Notes: a model not told the origin generated them from the letters alone. A DNA stretch of 64,000 bases from Sporichthya polymorpha DSM 43042 (GCF_000384115.1 NZ_KB913029.1:4129057-4193056), one strand, 5' to 3'; positions 1 to 8,849 are shown, counted from the first letter of the stretch. Program-made: numbers and translations.

Positions 1-741
1 ACGGCGGTTCAGCGTCGGGTCCGGCCGGCGCAGCGAGGGCGGGGCGGCCTGCTCCTCGGCCTCGATCTCGACGTCCTCGTCGTCCTCCACCGCGGTGACG
101 GGTTCGGCGGCGCGCAGCGGGACCGGCGCGGCGATCCGCGGCCGGAACGGCTCCCGGGCCGGGTGCTGCTCGAGCTCGCCGGTGAGGAAGCGGGCCTGGT
201 CGTTCTCCGCGACGACCGTGCGGGCGCGCGGGTCGAACAGGAAGGTCGCCCGCTGCGTCAGCGCGTCGTGCTCGTAGCTGACCTGGACGAGCCAGCGGCC
301 GTCGTCGCGACGCCACGAGTCCCAGGACAGGTCGGTCGGCGCGAGGCTGATGTGCTGGAGCTGGGCGGGCACCGACTCGGCGAGCGTGTTCGGGCGCAGC
401 TCGGCCTGACCGGGCCGGCGGACCGACGCACGCTGCGACATCTGCGCCATGTGCTCGCGCTCCGCGAGGACCGGGCCCTCGAACCGGCGCACGCGGTCGA
501 CGTGCACCCCGGCGGCCGCCGCGACCTGCTCCGCCGACTCGCCGGCCCGGATGCGCGCCTGGATCTCGCGCGGCCGCAGCTGGCCGACGCCGGCATCGAG
601 CTGGGACAGGAGGGTCTTGTCGCCGCGGATCGCGGCGCGCAGGCGCTCGTCGATGGGAACCACGAACTTCTCGCCGTCCGGCGAACGGAGCACCAGATGG
701 GTGCCGCGTTCATTCGCCGCGACGAGACGGAGATCCTGCAT
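1..741 (-). CDS. sepH: Septation protein SepH (DUF3071), C-terminal end cut by window
   Basis: SepH is a nucleoid-associated cell-division protein that stimulates FtsZ assembly in actinobacteria. Read from the ATG at 741, the protein opens with MQDLRLVAANERGTHLVL, followed at about residues 55-85 by a helix-turn-helix-like stretch (RPREIQARIRAGESAEQVA), as in the DUF3071 family. From about residue 200 it turns acidic and low-complexity (EDDEDVEIEAEEQ), the expected flexible linker. 247 codons are visible and no stop is reached, so the 3' end lies outside the window. An AGGAGGA ribosome site sits 9 bases before the ATG. It follows the MFS gene on the same strand after 90 bases. Family assignment is by recognition of the N-terminal domain. 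Confidence 0.9.
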   Translation of the reverse strand, partial: MQDLRLVAANERGTHLVLRSPDGEKFVVPIDERLRAAIRGDKTLLSQLDAGVGQLRPREIQARIRAGESAEQVAAAAGVHVDRVRRFEGPVLAEREHMAQMSQRASVRRPGQAELRPNTLAESVPAQLQHISLAPTDLSWDSWRRDDGRWLVQVSYEHDALTQRATFLFDPRARTVVAENDQARFLTGELEQHPAREPFRPRIAAPVPLRAAEPVTAVEDDEDVEIEAEEQAAPPSLRRPDPTLNRR

Positions 742-831
742 GACCGAAGTCCTCCTGCTGCCGACGGCACCTGAGGTCGGTTACGAGTTTGTCCGTTCGA
801 GCGGCCAAAGCCGTGGAGGCGCGCCCGTGAC

Positions 832-2088
832 TCAGGGCACTGTGCCGGGAACTGCTCCGAACGGGTGAACGCCCGGCCCCCGGCGCAGGCGTGGGGCGCC
901 CGCAGCGGCGAGCGTCGCGGCGCCCACGGCGGCGACCGTCGCCGCCCAGAACCCGTCCGCGGGGCTCACGTGCTCGGCCAGCCAGCCCGCCGCCGCCGAT
1001 CCGGCCATCAGGCCGACGGACAGCCCGGTCGTCGCCCAGGCGAAGCCCTCGGTCAGGCGCGTCGGCGGTGCGAGGTGGCGGACCAGCGCCATGCCGCTGA
1101 TCAGCGTCGGGGAGATCGAGATCCCGGCCAGGACGACCAGGCCGGCCAGGACGCCCAGGGACGGCACGAACGGCATCGCCAGGGCCGAAGCGCCGATGCC
1201 GACGGCTCCGCCGAGGAATCCCTGCCACGGGGGCGCGTGGCGCCGGGCGGTGCCGAAGACGACGCCGGCGACGAGGCTGCCCAGCGCGTAGAGCGCGAGG
1301 ATGCCGCCGGCGGCCCCGCGCGACCCCTCGGCCTCGCTGAACGCCACGACGGCCACCTCCACCGCGCCGAACAGCGCGCCGAGCGCGACGAACACGCCGA
1401 CGACCACCACGAGCCCGGGTGAGGCCAGCGCCGGCCGCGGCCCGGTGTCGGTGGTCCGGGGTGTTCCGGGCGGTTCGGTCGCCCGGGCGGCCGCGAGCGC
1501 GAGCGCCCCGGTCGGCCCGACGGCAAGGACCGCGGCGAGCCCGGCGGCCGGGTGGACCCCGACCGCGAGCAGGGTCGCCGCGATCGGCCCGACGACGAAG
1601 ATGACCTCGTCGACGACCGACTCGAACGAGAAGGCGGTGTGCAGCCGCGCCCTGCTCACCGGCGTCGCGTGCGCCGGGTCCGGCCCGCCGAGCAGGGTCG
1701 TCCACCGCGCACGGACCAGGCCGCCGATGCTCGGCATCGTCATCCCGCTCAGCAGGGAGAGCGCGACCAGTACCGGGCCGGGCGCCTCGGAGGTCCCGGC
1801 GACGATCAGCGCGACCAGCGCGACGGCCTGCGCGAGCGCGGCCGGGCGGAGCACCGCGGCCTGCCCGTAGCCGTCGACGAGGCGGGCCAGACGCGGTCCC
1901 GCGACCACGAAACCGAGGTTCACCGCGCCCGCCGCGGCGCCGGCCAGGGCGTAGGAGCGACCGGTCCCGGAGACCAGCAGCACGACTCCCAGCGTGAGCA
2001 TCGAGATCGGCAGCCGGGCGAGGAATCCGGCCAGGCTGAACCGCAGCGCACCGGGTTGCGTGAGCACGTCGCGGTAGGGGGCCAGCAC
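832..2088 (-). CDS. MFS transporter
   Basis: A 418-residue integral membrane protein with about 12 hydrophobic segments, rich in Gly/Ala/Val, with the layout of a major facilitator superfamily exporter. No substrate can be read from it. The open frame extends far upstream as antisense to hemH, so the start must be chosen: GTG at 2088 gives VLAPYRDVLTQPGALRFSLAGF, which resembles the usual N-terminus of this family. No good ribosome site is visible, so a GTG 8 codons further in is an alternative. The gene is divergent from hemH with only 9 bases between the proposed starts, an arrangement that puts each promoter inside the other gene unless one start is wrong. Confidence 0.82.
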   Translation of the reverse strand: MLAPYRDVLTQPGALRFSLAGFLARLPISMLTLGVVLLVSGTGRSYALAGAAAGAVNLGFVVAGPRLARLVDGYGQAAVLRPAALAQAVALVALIVAGTSEAPGPVLVALSLLSGMTMPSIGGLVRARWTTLLGGPDPAHATPVSRARLHTAFSFESVVDEVIFVVGPIAATLLAVGVHPAAGLAAVLAVGPTGALALAAARATEPPGTPRTTDTGPRPALASPGLVVVVGVFVALGALFGAVEVAVVAFSEAEGSRGAAGGILALYALGSLVAGVVFGTARRHAPPWQGFLGGAVGIGASALAMPFVPSLGVLAGLVVLAGISISPTLISGMALVRHLAPPTRLTEGFAWATTGLSVGLMAGSAAAGWLAEHVSPADGFWAATVAAVGAATLAAAGAPRLRRGPGVHPFGAVPGTVP

Positions 2089-2097
2089 TTTGACAGG

Positions 2098-3180
2098 ATG
2101 ACCGACATGAGCGCCGGTCCTTTTGATGCCTTCCTGCTGGTGTCGTTCGGGGGACCCGAGGGCCCCGACGACGTGATGCCGTTCCTGCAGAACGTCACGC
2201 GCGGCAAGGACGTCCCGCCCGAGCGTCTCGCCGAGGTCGCCGAGCACTATCAGCACTTCGGCGGGGTCAGCCCGATCAACGGCCACTGCCGCGAACTGCT
2301 GGGTGCGCTCGAGGCCGACTTCGCCGTGAACGGGATCGATCTGCCGATCTACTGGGGCAACCGCAACTGGAACCCGTCGCTGCGCGACGCCATCGCGCAG
2401 ATGGCCGACGACGGCCGCCGCCGCGCCCTGGTCCTCCTGACCTCGGCGTACGCCTCGTACCCGGGCTGCCGGCAGTACCGCGAGGACATCTTCGCGGCCA
2501 AGGCCGGCATCCCGAAGGCGCCGAACTTCGCGCGCATCCGGCACTACTTCAACCACCCCGGCTTCGTGCGGCCGATGGTCGCCAACACCGTGGCCGCACT
2601 GGAGCAGCTCCCGGCCGACCTGCGCGAGACCGCGACCATCCTGTTCACCACCCACTCGATCCCGATGGCGATGGCCTACAGCGCGGGCCCCGAGGGCGGG
2701 CTCTACGTGCAGCAGCACGAGGAGGTCGCGTCCCTGGTCGCGGCGGGCGTGCGCGAGGCGACGGGCGTCGAACGTCCCTCCGAGCTCGTCTACCAGTCCC
2801 GCTCCGGCCCGCCGCAGGTCCCGTGGCTGGAGCCGGACATCGGCGACCGGCTCACCGCGCTCTCCGAGGCGGGCACGGCCGCGGTGGTCGTCGTCCCGAT
2901 CGGCTTCACCTCCGACCACCTGGAGGTCGTGTACGACCTCGACGTCGAGCTCAAGGCGCAGGCCGACAAGCTCGGCGTCGCGTTCGCGCGCGCCGGGACG
3001 GTCGGCGCGGCGCCCGAGTTCGTCGCCGCGATCCGCGACCTCGTGCTGGAGCGGGCCAACAGCGTCATGCCCGACCAGCGCGCGACCCTCGGCGAGCTCG
3101 GCGCCTCCTACGACCTGTGTCCGGCCGGGTGCTGCCCGAACCCGAAGGGACCTCGGCCCGCGGTCGCGGGGCGGGACTGA
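2098..3180 (+). CDS. hemH: Ferrochelatase (coproporphyrin III type)
   Basis: Inserts ferrous iron into the porphyrin; in actinobacteria the substrate is coproporphyrin III, with HemQ then making protoheme. The 360-residue product starts MTDMSAGPFDAFLLVSFGG and has the family motifs TTHSIPMAM (active-site His) and IGFTSDHLEVVYDLD (acidic metal path). The C-terminus carries a cysteine cluster (LCPAGCCPNP), the usual [2Fe-2S] ligation region of actinobacterial enzymes. ATG at 2098 is preceded by TTGACAGG, which offers little ribosome site; ATG 2107 is an alternative. The IMPase gene begins 3 bases after its stop, so the two are probably cotranscribed. hemE, hemG and hemQ lie further along this window. 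Confidence 0.95.
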   Translation: MTDMSAGPFDAFLLVSFGGPEGPDDVMPFLQNVTRGKDVPPERLAEVAEHYQHFGGVSPINGHCRELLGALEADFAVNGIDLPIYWGNRNWNPSLRDAIAQMADDGRRRALVLLTSAYASYPGCRQYREDIFAAKAGIPKAPNFARIRHYFNHPGFVRPMVANTVAALEQLPADLRETATILFTTHSIPMAMAYSAGPEGGLYVQQHEEVASLVAAGVREATGVERPSELVYQSRSGPPQVPWLEPDIGDRLTALSEAGTAAVVVVPIGFTSDHLEVVYDLDVELKAQADKLGVAFARAGTVGAAPEFVAAIRDLVLERANSVMPDQRATLGELGASYDLCPAGCCPNPKGPRPAVAGRD

Positions 3181-3182
3181 GG

Positions 3183-4043
3183 GTGCCGGGCTCGTCCGGG
3201 GTGCACACGGATCTCCCCACCAAGGAACTCCTCGAGGTCGCGCTGCAGGTGGCCCGGGAGGCGGGCACGCTGCTTGCTGCCGGGCGTCCGAGCGGCCCGC
3301 TGCGGGTGACGTCGAAGTCGACACCGACCGACGTGGTCACCGAGATGGACCACGCCGCGGAGGCGCTGATCACCGAGACCCTCGCCCGGCTGCGGCCGGA
3401 CGACGGGATGCTCGGCGAGGAGGGCACGGACCACCCGGGGACCTCCGGGGTGCGCTGGGTGGTCGACCCGCTCGACGGGACCGTCAACTACCTCTACGAC
3501 CTGGGCGGCTGGGCGGTCAGCCTCGCGGCCGAGGTCGAGGGGGAGTCGGTGGTGGGGGTCGTGCACGTCCCGGCGACGGGGGAGACGTTCGCCGCCGTCC
3601 GGGGTCAGGGCGCGACCTGCAACGACCGACCGTTGCGCGTCAACCCGGCCGCTCCGCTGGACCGCGCGCTGGTCGCGACCGGATTCGGCTACGACCCGCG
3701 GCGCCGGGCCCACCAGGCGGAGATCCTGCGGCACGTCCTGCCCGCCGTCCGGGACATCCGCCGCCACGGCGCGTGCGCGGTGGACCTGTGCGCGCTCGCC
3801 GCCGGGCGCGTCGACGCGTACTTCGAGCGGGGGGTCAACCCGTGGGACTTCGCCGCGGGCGGGCTGATCGCGTCCGAGGCGGGCGCCCGCGTGGCCGGCC
3901 TGGGCGGCGAGGCCCCCTCCTCGCGGTTCCTGCTCGCCGCACCGCCGGAATTATTCGACCCGCTGGAGGCGTTGTTGCTCGCCGCCGGAGCGGGCCACGA
4001 GACCGGCTTGACGGACCCCGTCGCCACCTCCGCCCTGCCTTAA
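3183..4043 (+). CDS. suhB: Inositol monophosphatase family protein
   Basis: A 286-residue Mg-dependent phosphatase of the IMPase/SuhB family, acting on inositol phosphate or a related small phosphate ester such as histidinol phosphate. It has the metal-binding motifs: GMLGEEG near residue 75 and WVVDPLDGTVNY near residue 95, plus a C-terminal VNPWDFAAGGLI that supplies the last metal Asp. GTG 3183 is chosen because it directly follows the hemH stop and keeps the full N-terminal helix; GTG 3201 is a possible shorter start. Position between hemH and the DUF4193 gene matches the location of suhB in mycobacteria as I recall it. Substrate specificity is not decided by the sequence. Confidence 0.88.
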   Translation: MPGSSGVHTDLPTKELLEVALQVAREAGTLLAAGRPSGPLRVTSKSTPTDVVTEMDHAAEALITETLARLRPDDGMLGEEGTDHPGTSGVRWVVDPLDGTVNYLYDLGGWAVSLAAEVEGESVVGVVHVPATGETFAAVRGQGATCNDRPLRVNPAAPLDRALVATGFGYDPRRRAHQAEILRHVLPAVRDIRRHGACAVDLCALAAGRVDAYFERGVNPWDFAAGGLIASEAGARVAGLGGEAPSSRFLLAAPPELFDPLEALLLAAGAGHETGLTDPVATSALP

Positions 4044-4111
4044 GGCACAATTCCCGCCCCGGGCAGGCATACTGCGGTCCCGCCAATCAGCACGAGGAGA
4101 CCCGGACCTAC

Positions 4112-4408
4112 ATGGCGACTGATTACGACGCCCCCCGCAAGACGGACGACGAGCTCGGCGAGGACAGCATCGAGGAGCTCAAGTCCCGGCGGGTGGACAA
4201 GGGCGCCAGTACGGTGGACGTCGACGAGGCCGACCTCGCCGAGTCCCTCGAACTGCCCGGCGCCGACCTCTCCGGTGAGGAGCTCAGCGTCCGCGTGCTC
4301 CCGCGCCAGGCCGATGAGTTCACCTGCTCGTCGTGCTTCCTGGTGCACCACCGCAGTCAGCTGGCGAGCGAGAAGGGCGGCCAGCTCATCTGCCGCGACT
4401 GCGCCTGA
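4112..4408 (+). CDS. DUF4193 family protein
   Basis: A 98-residue acidic protein of the actinobacteria-specific DUF4193 family, function unknown. The N-terminal half is highly charged (DELGEDSIEELKSRRVDKG) and the C-terminus forms a likely zinc ribbon with two cysteine pairs, CSSC and CRDC, separated by about 20 residues. ATG 4112 has a GAGGAGA ribosome site ending 11 bases upstream. In mycobacteria and Streptomyces the same family sits near dut and SuhB, so the position supports the call. The zinc-ribbon plus acidic-tail composition would fit an RNA polymerase or nucleic-acid partner, but that is only inference. Confidence 0.9.
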   Translation: MATDYDAPRKTDDELGEDSIEELKSRRVDKGASTVDVDEADLAESLELPGADLSGEELSVRVLPRQADEFTCSSCFLVHHRSQLASEKGGQLICRDCA

Positions 4409-4433
4409 CGCACGCGTTTCCGCACGTCACGAT

Positions 4434-4496
4434 CACCCGGTGAGCACACCGGTGAGCACACCGGTGAGCGCACCCTGGGAGCGCACCCTGGGAGCG
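4434..4496. repeat. Five-copy 12-13 bp tandem repeat
   Basis: Five consecutive units each beginning CACC: CACCCGGTGAGCA (4434-4446), CACCGGTGAGCA (4447-4458), CACCGGTGAGCG (4459-4470) and CACCCTGGGAGCG twice (4471-4496). The array lies in the 119-base gap between the DUF4193 stop and the glycosidase start, ending about 30 bases before the latter. Each CACCGGTG unit is itself a small palindrome. It could be a variable-number repeat or a multi-site operator. Confidence 0.9.
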
Positions 4497-4527
4497 CACA
4501 CAGAAACGGTGATCATGATGTGCGGCC

Positions 4528-5928
4528 ATGACGTTCCTCTGCCGAGTTCGTCCGGCTTCCTACGCGCTCGCCGGGATCGTCACGGCGACCGCGGTGGCCA
4601 CGGCCGGGATCCCCGACTCCGCTGACGCCTCCGCCGCGGGTCCGGCTCCGGAGCCGGACCCGCTGTCGTCGCTGATCGGGGACCTGGCGACTCCGCACAC
4701 CCCCGAGCCCGCGTCGGCCCCGCCGAAGGCGGGTGAGGTCCCGCGCGTGCCCCGCGAGCCCGCGCTGCCGCTCGGCCGGGCCGGCCTGCCGGAGCGCCGC
4801 ACGACGAAGACGCTCGCGCCCGGCGTCACGCTGACCGTGATTCACCGTGGCGAGGGGAAGACCAAGCGCAAGCATTGGGCCTCCACGTCCAAGGGCCCGT
4901 GGGTGGTCAACGTCCTGACGATCGACCCCGAGCAGGCCGACGGCCGACTGCAGCGCACGTACGGCAAGACCCTCGCCGACCCGGACCGCACCACCGCCCT
5001 CGCCCGCCGGGCGAGCGCGCTCGTCGGTGTCAACGGGTCGTTCTTCTCGCTGCAGTCGGACAAGCGCTACCGCGGTCTGCCGGTCGGCCTGACGATCTCC
5101 GACGGCCGCGTGCTCTCCAAGCCGACCGGGACGTCGCAGGAGGTCACGCTCGCCCTCGACTCCGAGCAGAACGCGCTGCGCATCGGCCGCTTCGACTGGA
5201 CCGGCAAGGTCCGCTCCCGCGAGGGGATGGGCGTGCTGACGCTGAACCGCGTGAACAGCCCGCCGAACCTGCCGAAGGGCTGCGCGAAGCACAAGGCCGC
5301 GCGCAAGCAGCGCTGCGCAGGCTCGGGGCAGCTCGCCGAGTTCACCCGCGACTTCGCCGGCCGCACGCCGAAGGGGCCGGGCGTCGAGGTCGTGCTCGAC
5401 CGCGCGGGCTGCCCGGTGCGGATCCTCGGGCACCGCGGCGTCCGGCTGACGGGTTCCCAGACGTCGCTGCAGGGCACCGGCGCGACCGCGCTGCGCCTGC
5501 GCCGGTTCGCGCGCGGCGGCTGCCTCGACGTCGAGCAGTCGGTCGTGAACCGCCCCGACGGCCGGCGGCTGCCGCTACGGGAGGGCGTCTCGGCCGTGAC
5601 CGGCCGCTACCGCCTGGTGCGGGACGGGAAAACGATCCTTCACCGGCGCGACAGCAGCCTGTTCGGGCGCAACCCGCGCACGATCGCGGGCACGGACGCC
5701 GCGGGCCGGTTGATGTTCGTCACGATCGACGGGCGGCAGCCCCGCAGCGTCGGGGCGACCCTGTGGGAGGCCGCCCGCGTGGCTCAGGCCCTCGGGATGG
5801 ACGACGCGCTCAACCTCGACGGCGGCGGCTCGACGACCATGGCCGTCCGGGGCAAGGTCGTGAACCGCCCGGTCGGCTCCGAGCGCGCCGTCGCCGACGC
5901 CCTGGTCTGGCTGGCGTCGAAGGACTGA
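4528..5928 (+). CDS. Secreted phosphodiester glycosidase family protein (NAGPA domain)
   Basis: A 466-residue exported protein whose C-terminal half is a NAGPA-type phosphodiester glycosidase domain, a family that removes sugars such as GlcNAc from phosphodiester linkages in envelope or exopolysaccharide polymers. The N-terminus is a signal peptide ([19 protein letters not shown]) followed by a Pro/Ala-rich linker. Family marks are [10 protein letters not shown] near residue 170 and [10 protein letters not shown] near residue 430, close to the C-terminus. Cysteines in the centre suggest disulfides outside the cell. ATG 4528 has no clear ribosome site; CATGAT ending 8 bases before it could be the -10 of a leaderless promoter. 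It ends at a convergent palindrome shared with the DUF4235 gene. Substrate is unknown. Confidence 0.85.
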   Translation: MTFLCRVRPASYALAGIVTATAVATAGIPDSADASAAGPAPEPDPLSSLIGDLATPHTPEPASAPPKAGEVPRVPREPALPLGRAGLPERRTTKTLAPGVTLTVIHRGEGKTKRKHWASTSKGPWVVNVLTIDPEQADGRLQRTYGKTLADPDRTTALARRASALVGVNGSFFSLQSDKRYRGLPVGLTISDGRVLSKPTGTSQEVTLALDSEQNALRIGRFDWTGKVRSREGMGVLTLNRVNSPPNLPKGCAKHKAARKQRCAGSGQLAEFTRDFAGRTPKGPGVEVVLDRAGCPVRILGHRGVRLTGSQTSLQGTGATALRLRRFARGGCLDVEQSVVNRPDGRRLPLREGVSAVTGRYRLVRDGKTILHRRDSSLFGRNPRTIAGTDAAGRLMFVTIDGRQPRSVGATLWEAARVAQALGMDDALNLDGGGSTTMAVRGKVVNRPVGSERAVADALVWLASKD

Positions 5929-5935
5929 CCCGTTG

Positions 5936-5977
5936 CGTCCGACGATGTGGCTGCAACAGCGACCACATCGTCGGACG
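5936..5977. repeat. 42-bp intergenic palindrome, copy A (TGCGTCCG family)
   Basis: A perfect inverted repeat with 15-base arms, CGTCCGACGATGTGG (5936-5950) and its complement (5963-5977), around a 12-base loop CTGCAACAGCGA. It lies between convergent genes (glycosidase and DUF4235) and can fold on either strand, so it may act as a bidirectional terminator, though no U-tract follows. The same core recurs at 25490 and, inverted, at 63218. Confidence 0.92.
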
Positions 5978-5986
5978 TCCGGAGGG

Positions 5987-6271
5987 TCAGCTCGCGGTGA
6001 GGCCGGGCGGCAGCTGGCCGGTGGCGGACCGCCAGGACGAGGCGGCCTTGCGGGTGATCAGCAGGCGCACCGCGCCGGCGATCGCGCCGGTGAGCATGGC
6101 CCAGGCCAGCGCCTGCGCCCAGGTCGTGTCGGGGTTCTCGGGGTGCTCCGGGGGAGCGCCGCCGGTGGCGGCCTTCCAGACCCCGGCCACGGCCTTCCGG
6201 GTCACGAAGGTCGCGGCGACCGCGCCGCCCGTGGCCACCGCCTTCCAGGCCACGTTGTTGCTCTCTGCCAC
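5987..6271 (-). CDS. DUF4235 small membrane protein
   Basis: A 94-residue protein with two hydrophobic helices (about residues 8-26 and 55-75) separated by a short polar loop containing a Pro-rich stretch ([11 protein letters not shown]), the layout of the actinobacterial DUF4235 family. Function is unknown. GTG at 6271 is selected because a CGGAG ribosome site precedes it and the sequence [10 protein letters not shown] resembles family N-termini. It is divergent from dut with about 75 bases between the starts. Confidence 0.82.
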   Translation of the reverse strand: MAESNNVAWKAVATGGAVAATFVTRKAVAGVWKAATGGAPPEHPENPDTTWAQALAWAMLTGAIAGAVRLLITRKAASSWRSATGQLPPGLTAS

Positions 6272-6332
6272 GCCGAACTCCGCTCTGATTCGCCGATCTC
6301 CCGGCTGCGCGGGCAAGCCTGCCAGAGGCGGG

Positions 6333-6338
6333 TAGTGT
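6333..6338 (+). promoter_or_regulatory. Candidate leaderless -10 of dut
   Basis: TAGTGT ends 8 bases before the GTG at 6347, so transcription could begin at or next to the start codon. It competes with a reading in which GTG 6335 is the start, served by GAGGCGG upstream. Confidence 0.4.
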
Positions 6339-6346
6339 CGGGCACC

Positions 6347-6874
6347 GTGACCGCTGACCTGCAGGGGGCCCTGGCCGTGGGCGAGCGGGTCGACGTTCTC
6401 GTCCAGCGCCTCGACCCCGAGCTGCCCGTCCCCGCCTACGCCCACCCCGGCGACGCCGGGGCGGACATCTGCACGGCTGTCGACGTCGAGCTCGCACCCG
6501 GTGAGCGGGCGAAGGTCCCCACCGGCCTCGCGATCGCGCTGCCGGCCGGGTACGCGGCGTTCGTGCACCCGCGCTCGGGGCTCGCCGCCCGGTTCGGCGT
6601 CAGCATCGTCAACGCTCCGGGGACGGTCGACGCGGGCTACCGCGGCGAGATTCAGGTCATTCTGGTCAATCACGACCCCGCGCAGCCGGTCGTGCTGCGC
6701 CGGGGCGACCGGATCGCCCAGTTGGTCATCCAGCGGGTCGAACTCGCGCGGTTCCACGAGGTGGAGCTGCTGCCAGGTTCGGCCCGGGGCACCGGCGGGC
6801 ACGGATCCACCGGCGGCTTTTCCACGCGCGAGTCGACCGCGCGCGAGAATGGCCCCATCGACGAGGGGAACTGA
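6347..6874 (+). CDS. dut: dUTP diphosphatase
   Basis: Hydrolyses dUTP to dUMP and pyrophosphate, keeping uracil out of DNA and feeding thymidylate synthesis. All five trimeric dUTPase motifs are present: [30 protein letters not shown] (with the catalytic Asp), [10 protein letters not shown] and the C-terminal GSTGGFST that closes over the active site. At 175 residues it is slightly longer than the usual 150-160 because of about 20 extra N-terminal residues and a short tail after motif 5. GTG 6347 is preferred; GTG 6335 in the same frame has a better-spaced GAGG. It heads a run with the DUF3710, OB-fold and DUF3159 genes, an order also recalled in mycobacteria. Confidence 0.95.
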   Translation: MTADLQGALAVGERVDVLVQRLDPELPVPAYAHPGDAGADICTAVDVELAPGERAKVPTGLAIALPAGYAAFVHPRSGLAARFGVSIVNAPGTVDAGYRGEIQVILVNHDPAQPVVLRRGDRIAQLVIQRVELARFHEVELLPGSARGTGGHGSTGGFSTRESTARENGPIDEGN

Positions 6875-6876
6875 AC

Positions 6877-7737
6877 GTGGCTTTCCGACGCCGCAAGAAG
6901 GGCGAGCCCGACGCGGGCGCCGAGCTGGACTCGTACACCGAGAGCGACGAGGCGGGCGCCGAGACCGGGACCGAGGTCGACGCCGACCCCGGTGAGGTCG
7001 ACGAGGTGCTCGCCGCGCTCGGGGACACCCCCGCCGCGGAGGTGGACCAGAACCCGTCGTGGCCGGTGGGCTCGATCCGCGATCGGGACGGCGGTCCGTG
7101 GGACGCGGACAGCGCGCCCGAGGACAAGATCGAGCGCGTCGACCTCGGCGGGGTCCGCATCCCGATCCTCAACGGCATGGAGCTGCGGGCCGAGCTCGCG
7201 GAGGACCAGGTCGTCGCGGTCACGCTGATCATCGAGCGGAGCGCGCTGCAGATCCAGCCGTTCGCCGCGCCGCGCACGATGGGCATCTGGGACGAGGTCC
7301 GCGGCGAGATCGCCGAAGGGATCGTCGCCTCGGGCGGCCGGTCCACCGAGGAGGAGGGCCGGTTCGGCACCGAACTCGTCGCCGAGGTCGGCGTCGCGCT
7401 GCCCGACGGCACGACCGGCCTGCAGACCGCGCGCTTCCTCGGTGTCGACGGACCGCGCTGGTTCCTGCGCGCCGTGATCACCGGCGAGGCCGCGACCGAC
7501 GCCTCGCTGCGTCGCGCGCTCGAGGACCTGCTCGCCGACGTGGTCGTCGTCCGCGGTCAGGACGCCATGGCCCCGCGTGACCCGATCCCGCTGCAGCTCC
7601 CGCAGGAGGTCGAGATCGGCGAGCACGGCGAGCAGTTCGTCGACGAGGACACCGACGAGGGCGACGAGGACGGCGGGCGCCGGACCGACGACCTCAAGCC
7701 GTTCGAGCGCGGTCCGGAGATCACCGAGGTCCGCTGA
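6877..7737 (+). CDS. DUF3710 family protein
   Basis: A 286-residue conserved actinobacterial protein of unknown function. The N-terminus is basic (MAFRRRKKG) followed by an acidic low-complexity segment to about residue 55. The middle holds the DUF3710 core, including WDEVRGEIAEGI and DGPRWFLRAVITG, and the C-terminus is again acidic (DEDTDEGDEDG). No transmembrane segment or catalytic motif is obvious. GTG 6877 follows the dut stop by 2 bases with a GAGGGG ribosome site. Its stop overlaps the ATG of the OB-fold gene (TGATG), so the two are translationally coupled. Confidence 0.9.
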   Translation: MAFRRRKKGEPDAGAELDSYTESDEAGAETGTEVDADPGEVDEVLAALGDTPAAEVDQNPSWPVGSIRDRDGGPWDADSAPEDKIERVDLGGVRIPILNGMELRAELAEDQVVAVTLIIERSALQIQPFAAPRTMGIWDEVRGEIAEGIVASGGRSTEEEGRFGTELVAEVGVALPDGTTGLQTARFLGVDGPRWFLRAVITGEAATDASLRRALEDLLADVVVVRGQDAMAPRDPIPLQLPQEVEIGEHGEQFVDEDTDEGDEDGGRRTDDLKPFERGPEITEVR

Positions 7738-8123
7738 TGACCACCGACGCTCCGGCCAAGGGCCTGCTCAAGCGCATGATCGGACGGATCACGGCGCCGC
7801 CCCACGAGGTCGAGGCCCGTGAGCTGCAGGAGGACGTCGCGGACGCCGGCGGCACCCCGATCCAGCAGTGCTGTGCGCGCGAGATCGTGACGATGTGCGG
7901 CACGCTCCGCACCGTGACGCTGCGCCCTCGGGCGGGCGTCCCCGCCCTGGAGGCGGAGCTCTACGACGGCTCCGGCACGGTCTCGCTGGTGTGGCTGGGC
8001 CGGCGCCAGATCGCCGGCGTCGAGCCCGGGCGGGGCATGAAGGTGACCGGCCGGGTGGCGATGGTCGAGGGCCGTCCCGTGGTCTACAACCCCCGCTACG
8101 AGCTCCGGCCCGGCGTCGGGTGA
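7737..8123 (+). CDS. OB-fold nucleic acid binding domain protein
   Basis: A 128-residue protein whose second half forms an OB fold of the tRNA-anticodon/RecG-wedge type: REIVTMCGTLRTVTL, AELYDGSGTVSLVWLG and GMKVTGRVAM correspond to successive strands. The N-terminal 40 residues are helical and charged. Members of this group occur next to DUF3710 and DUF3159 genes in many actinobacteria; the partner nucleic acid is not known. The start codon overlaps the upstream stop, and its own stop overlaps the GTG of the next gene by 4 bases. Confidence 0.85.
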   Translation: MTTDAPAKGLLKRMIGRITAPPHEVEARELQEDVADAGGTPIQQCCAREIVTMCGTLRTVTLRPRAGVPALEAELYDGSGTVSLVWLGRRQIAGVEPGRGMKVTGRVAMVEGRPVVYNPRYELRPGVG

Positions 8124-8833
8124 CCGATGAGCGCCTGAGGGGGGAGCGTCCCCCGAACGTCGAGACCGTCGAACAGCTCGTCCGCCAGCAGCTCTCCACG
8201 GCGCTGGGCGGTCCGCGCGGCGTCCTCGAGGCCGCGATCCCGACCGCGGCGTTCACCCTCGCCTACGTCGTCACCGACGAGCTTCAGCTGTCGCTGGCGA
8301 TCGCGGCCGGGCTCGCCGCGCTCGCGCTGGTCGTGCGGCTGGTCCAGCGCAGCACCGTCCAGTTCGTGCTCAACGCCGCGTTCGGCATCGCGATCGGCGC
8401 GGCCTTCGCGCTGCGCGCGGACCGGAGCGGCGACGGCGACGACGGCGCGCTCGCCTACTTCCTGCCGGGGATCCTCTACAACACCGGCTACGCCGCGGTC
8501 CTGCTGCTGACCGTGCTGATCCGCTGGCCGCTGGTCGGGTTCATGGTGGGCGCCGTGACCGGCGATCCGACCGCGTGGCGGTCCGACCCCGCCATGGTCA
8601 AGCTCTGCAACCGGCTGACGCTGCTGCTGGCCGCGCCGTGCATCCTGCGCGTCGTCGTCCAGTACCCGCTCTACGAAGCGGGCGAGGTGGGCCTGCTGGG
8701 CACGGCGAAGGTGATCATGGGCTGGCCGCTCCAGGTCGCCGCGCTGCTCGCGATGGCCGCGCTGCTCGCCAAGGGCCGCACGCCGCTGGCGGACCCCCCG
8801 GAGCAGCCCGCGGAGCAGCCCGCGGAGGAATGA
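8120..8833 (+). CDS. DUF3159 membrane protein
   Basis: A 237-residue membrane protein with about five or six hydrophobic segments, ending in a Pro/Gln/Glu-rich tail (PPEQPAEQPAEE). The family is restricted to actinobacteria and has no assigned function. GTG 8120 overlaps the stop of the OB-fold gene in a GTGA arrangement, so it is almost certainly cotranslated with it. The gene ends 16 bases from the convergent ceoC stop; no clear terminator is seen in that short gap. Confidence 0.9.
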   Translation: MTDERLRGERPPNVETVEQLVRQQLSTALGGPRGVLEAAIPTAAFTLAYVVTDELQLSLAIAAGLAALALVVRLVQRSTVQFVLNAAFGIAIGAAFALRADRSGDGDDGALAYFLPGILYNTGYAAVLLLTVLIRWPLVGFMVGAVTGDPTAWRSDPAMVKLCNRLTLLLAAPCILRVVVQYPLYEAGEVGLLGTAKVIMGWPLQVAALLAMAALLAKGRTPLADPPEQPAEQPAEE

Positions 8834-8849
8834 CCCCGGCCGCGGACCG

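Noticed and set aside
832-3324. An 830-residue frame on the minus strand covering MFS and hemH
   Set aside because: Its first half is antisense to hemH with charged GC-rich nonsense; only the 418-residue MFS part has a real fold.
4434-4496. CRISPR array
   Set aside because: Units are contiguous 12-13 base repeats without spacers and no cas genes are present.
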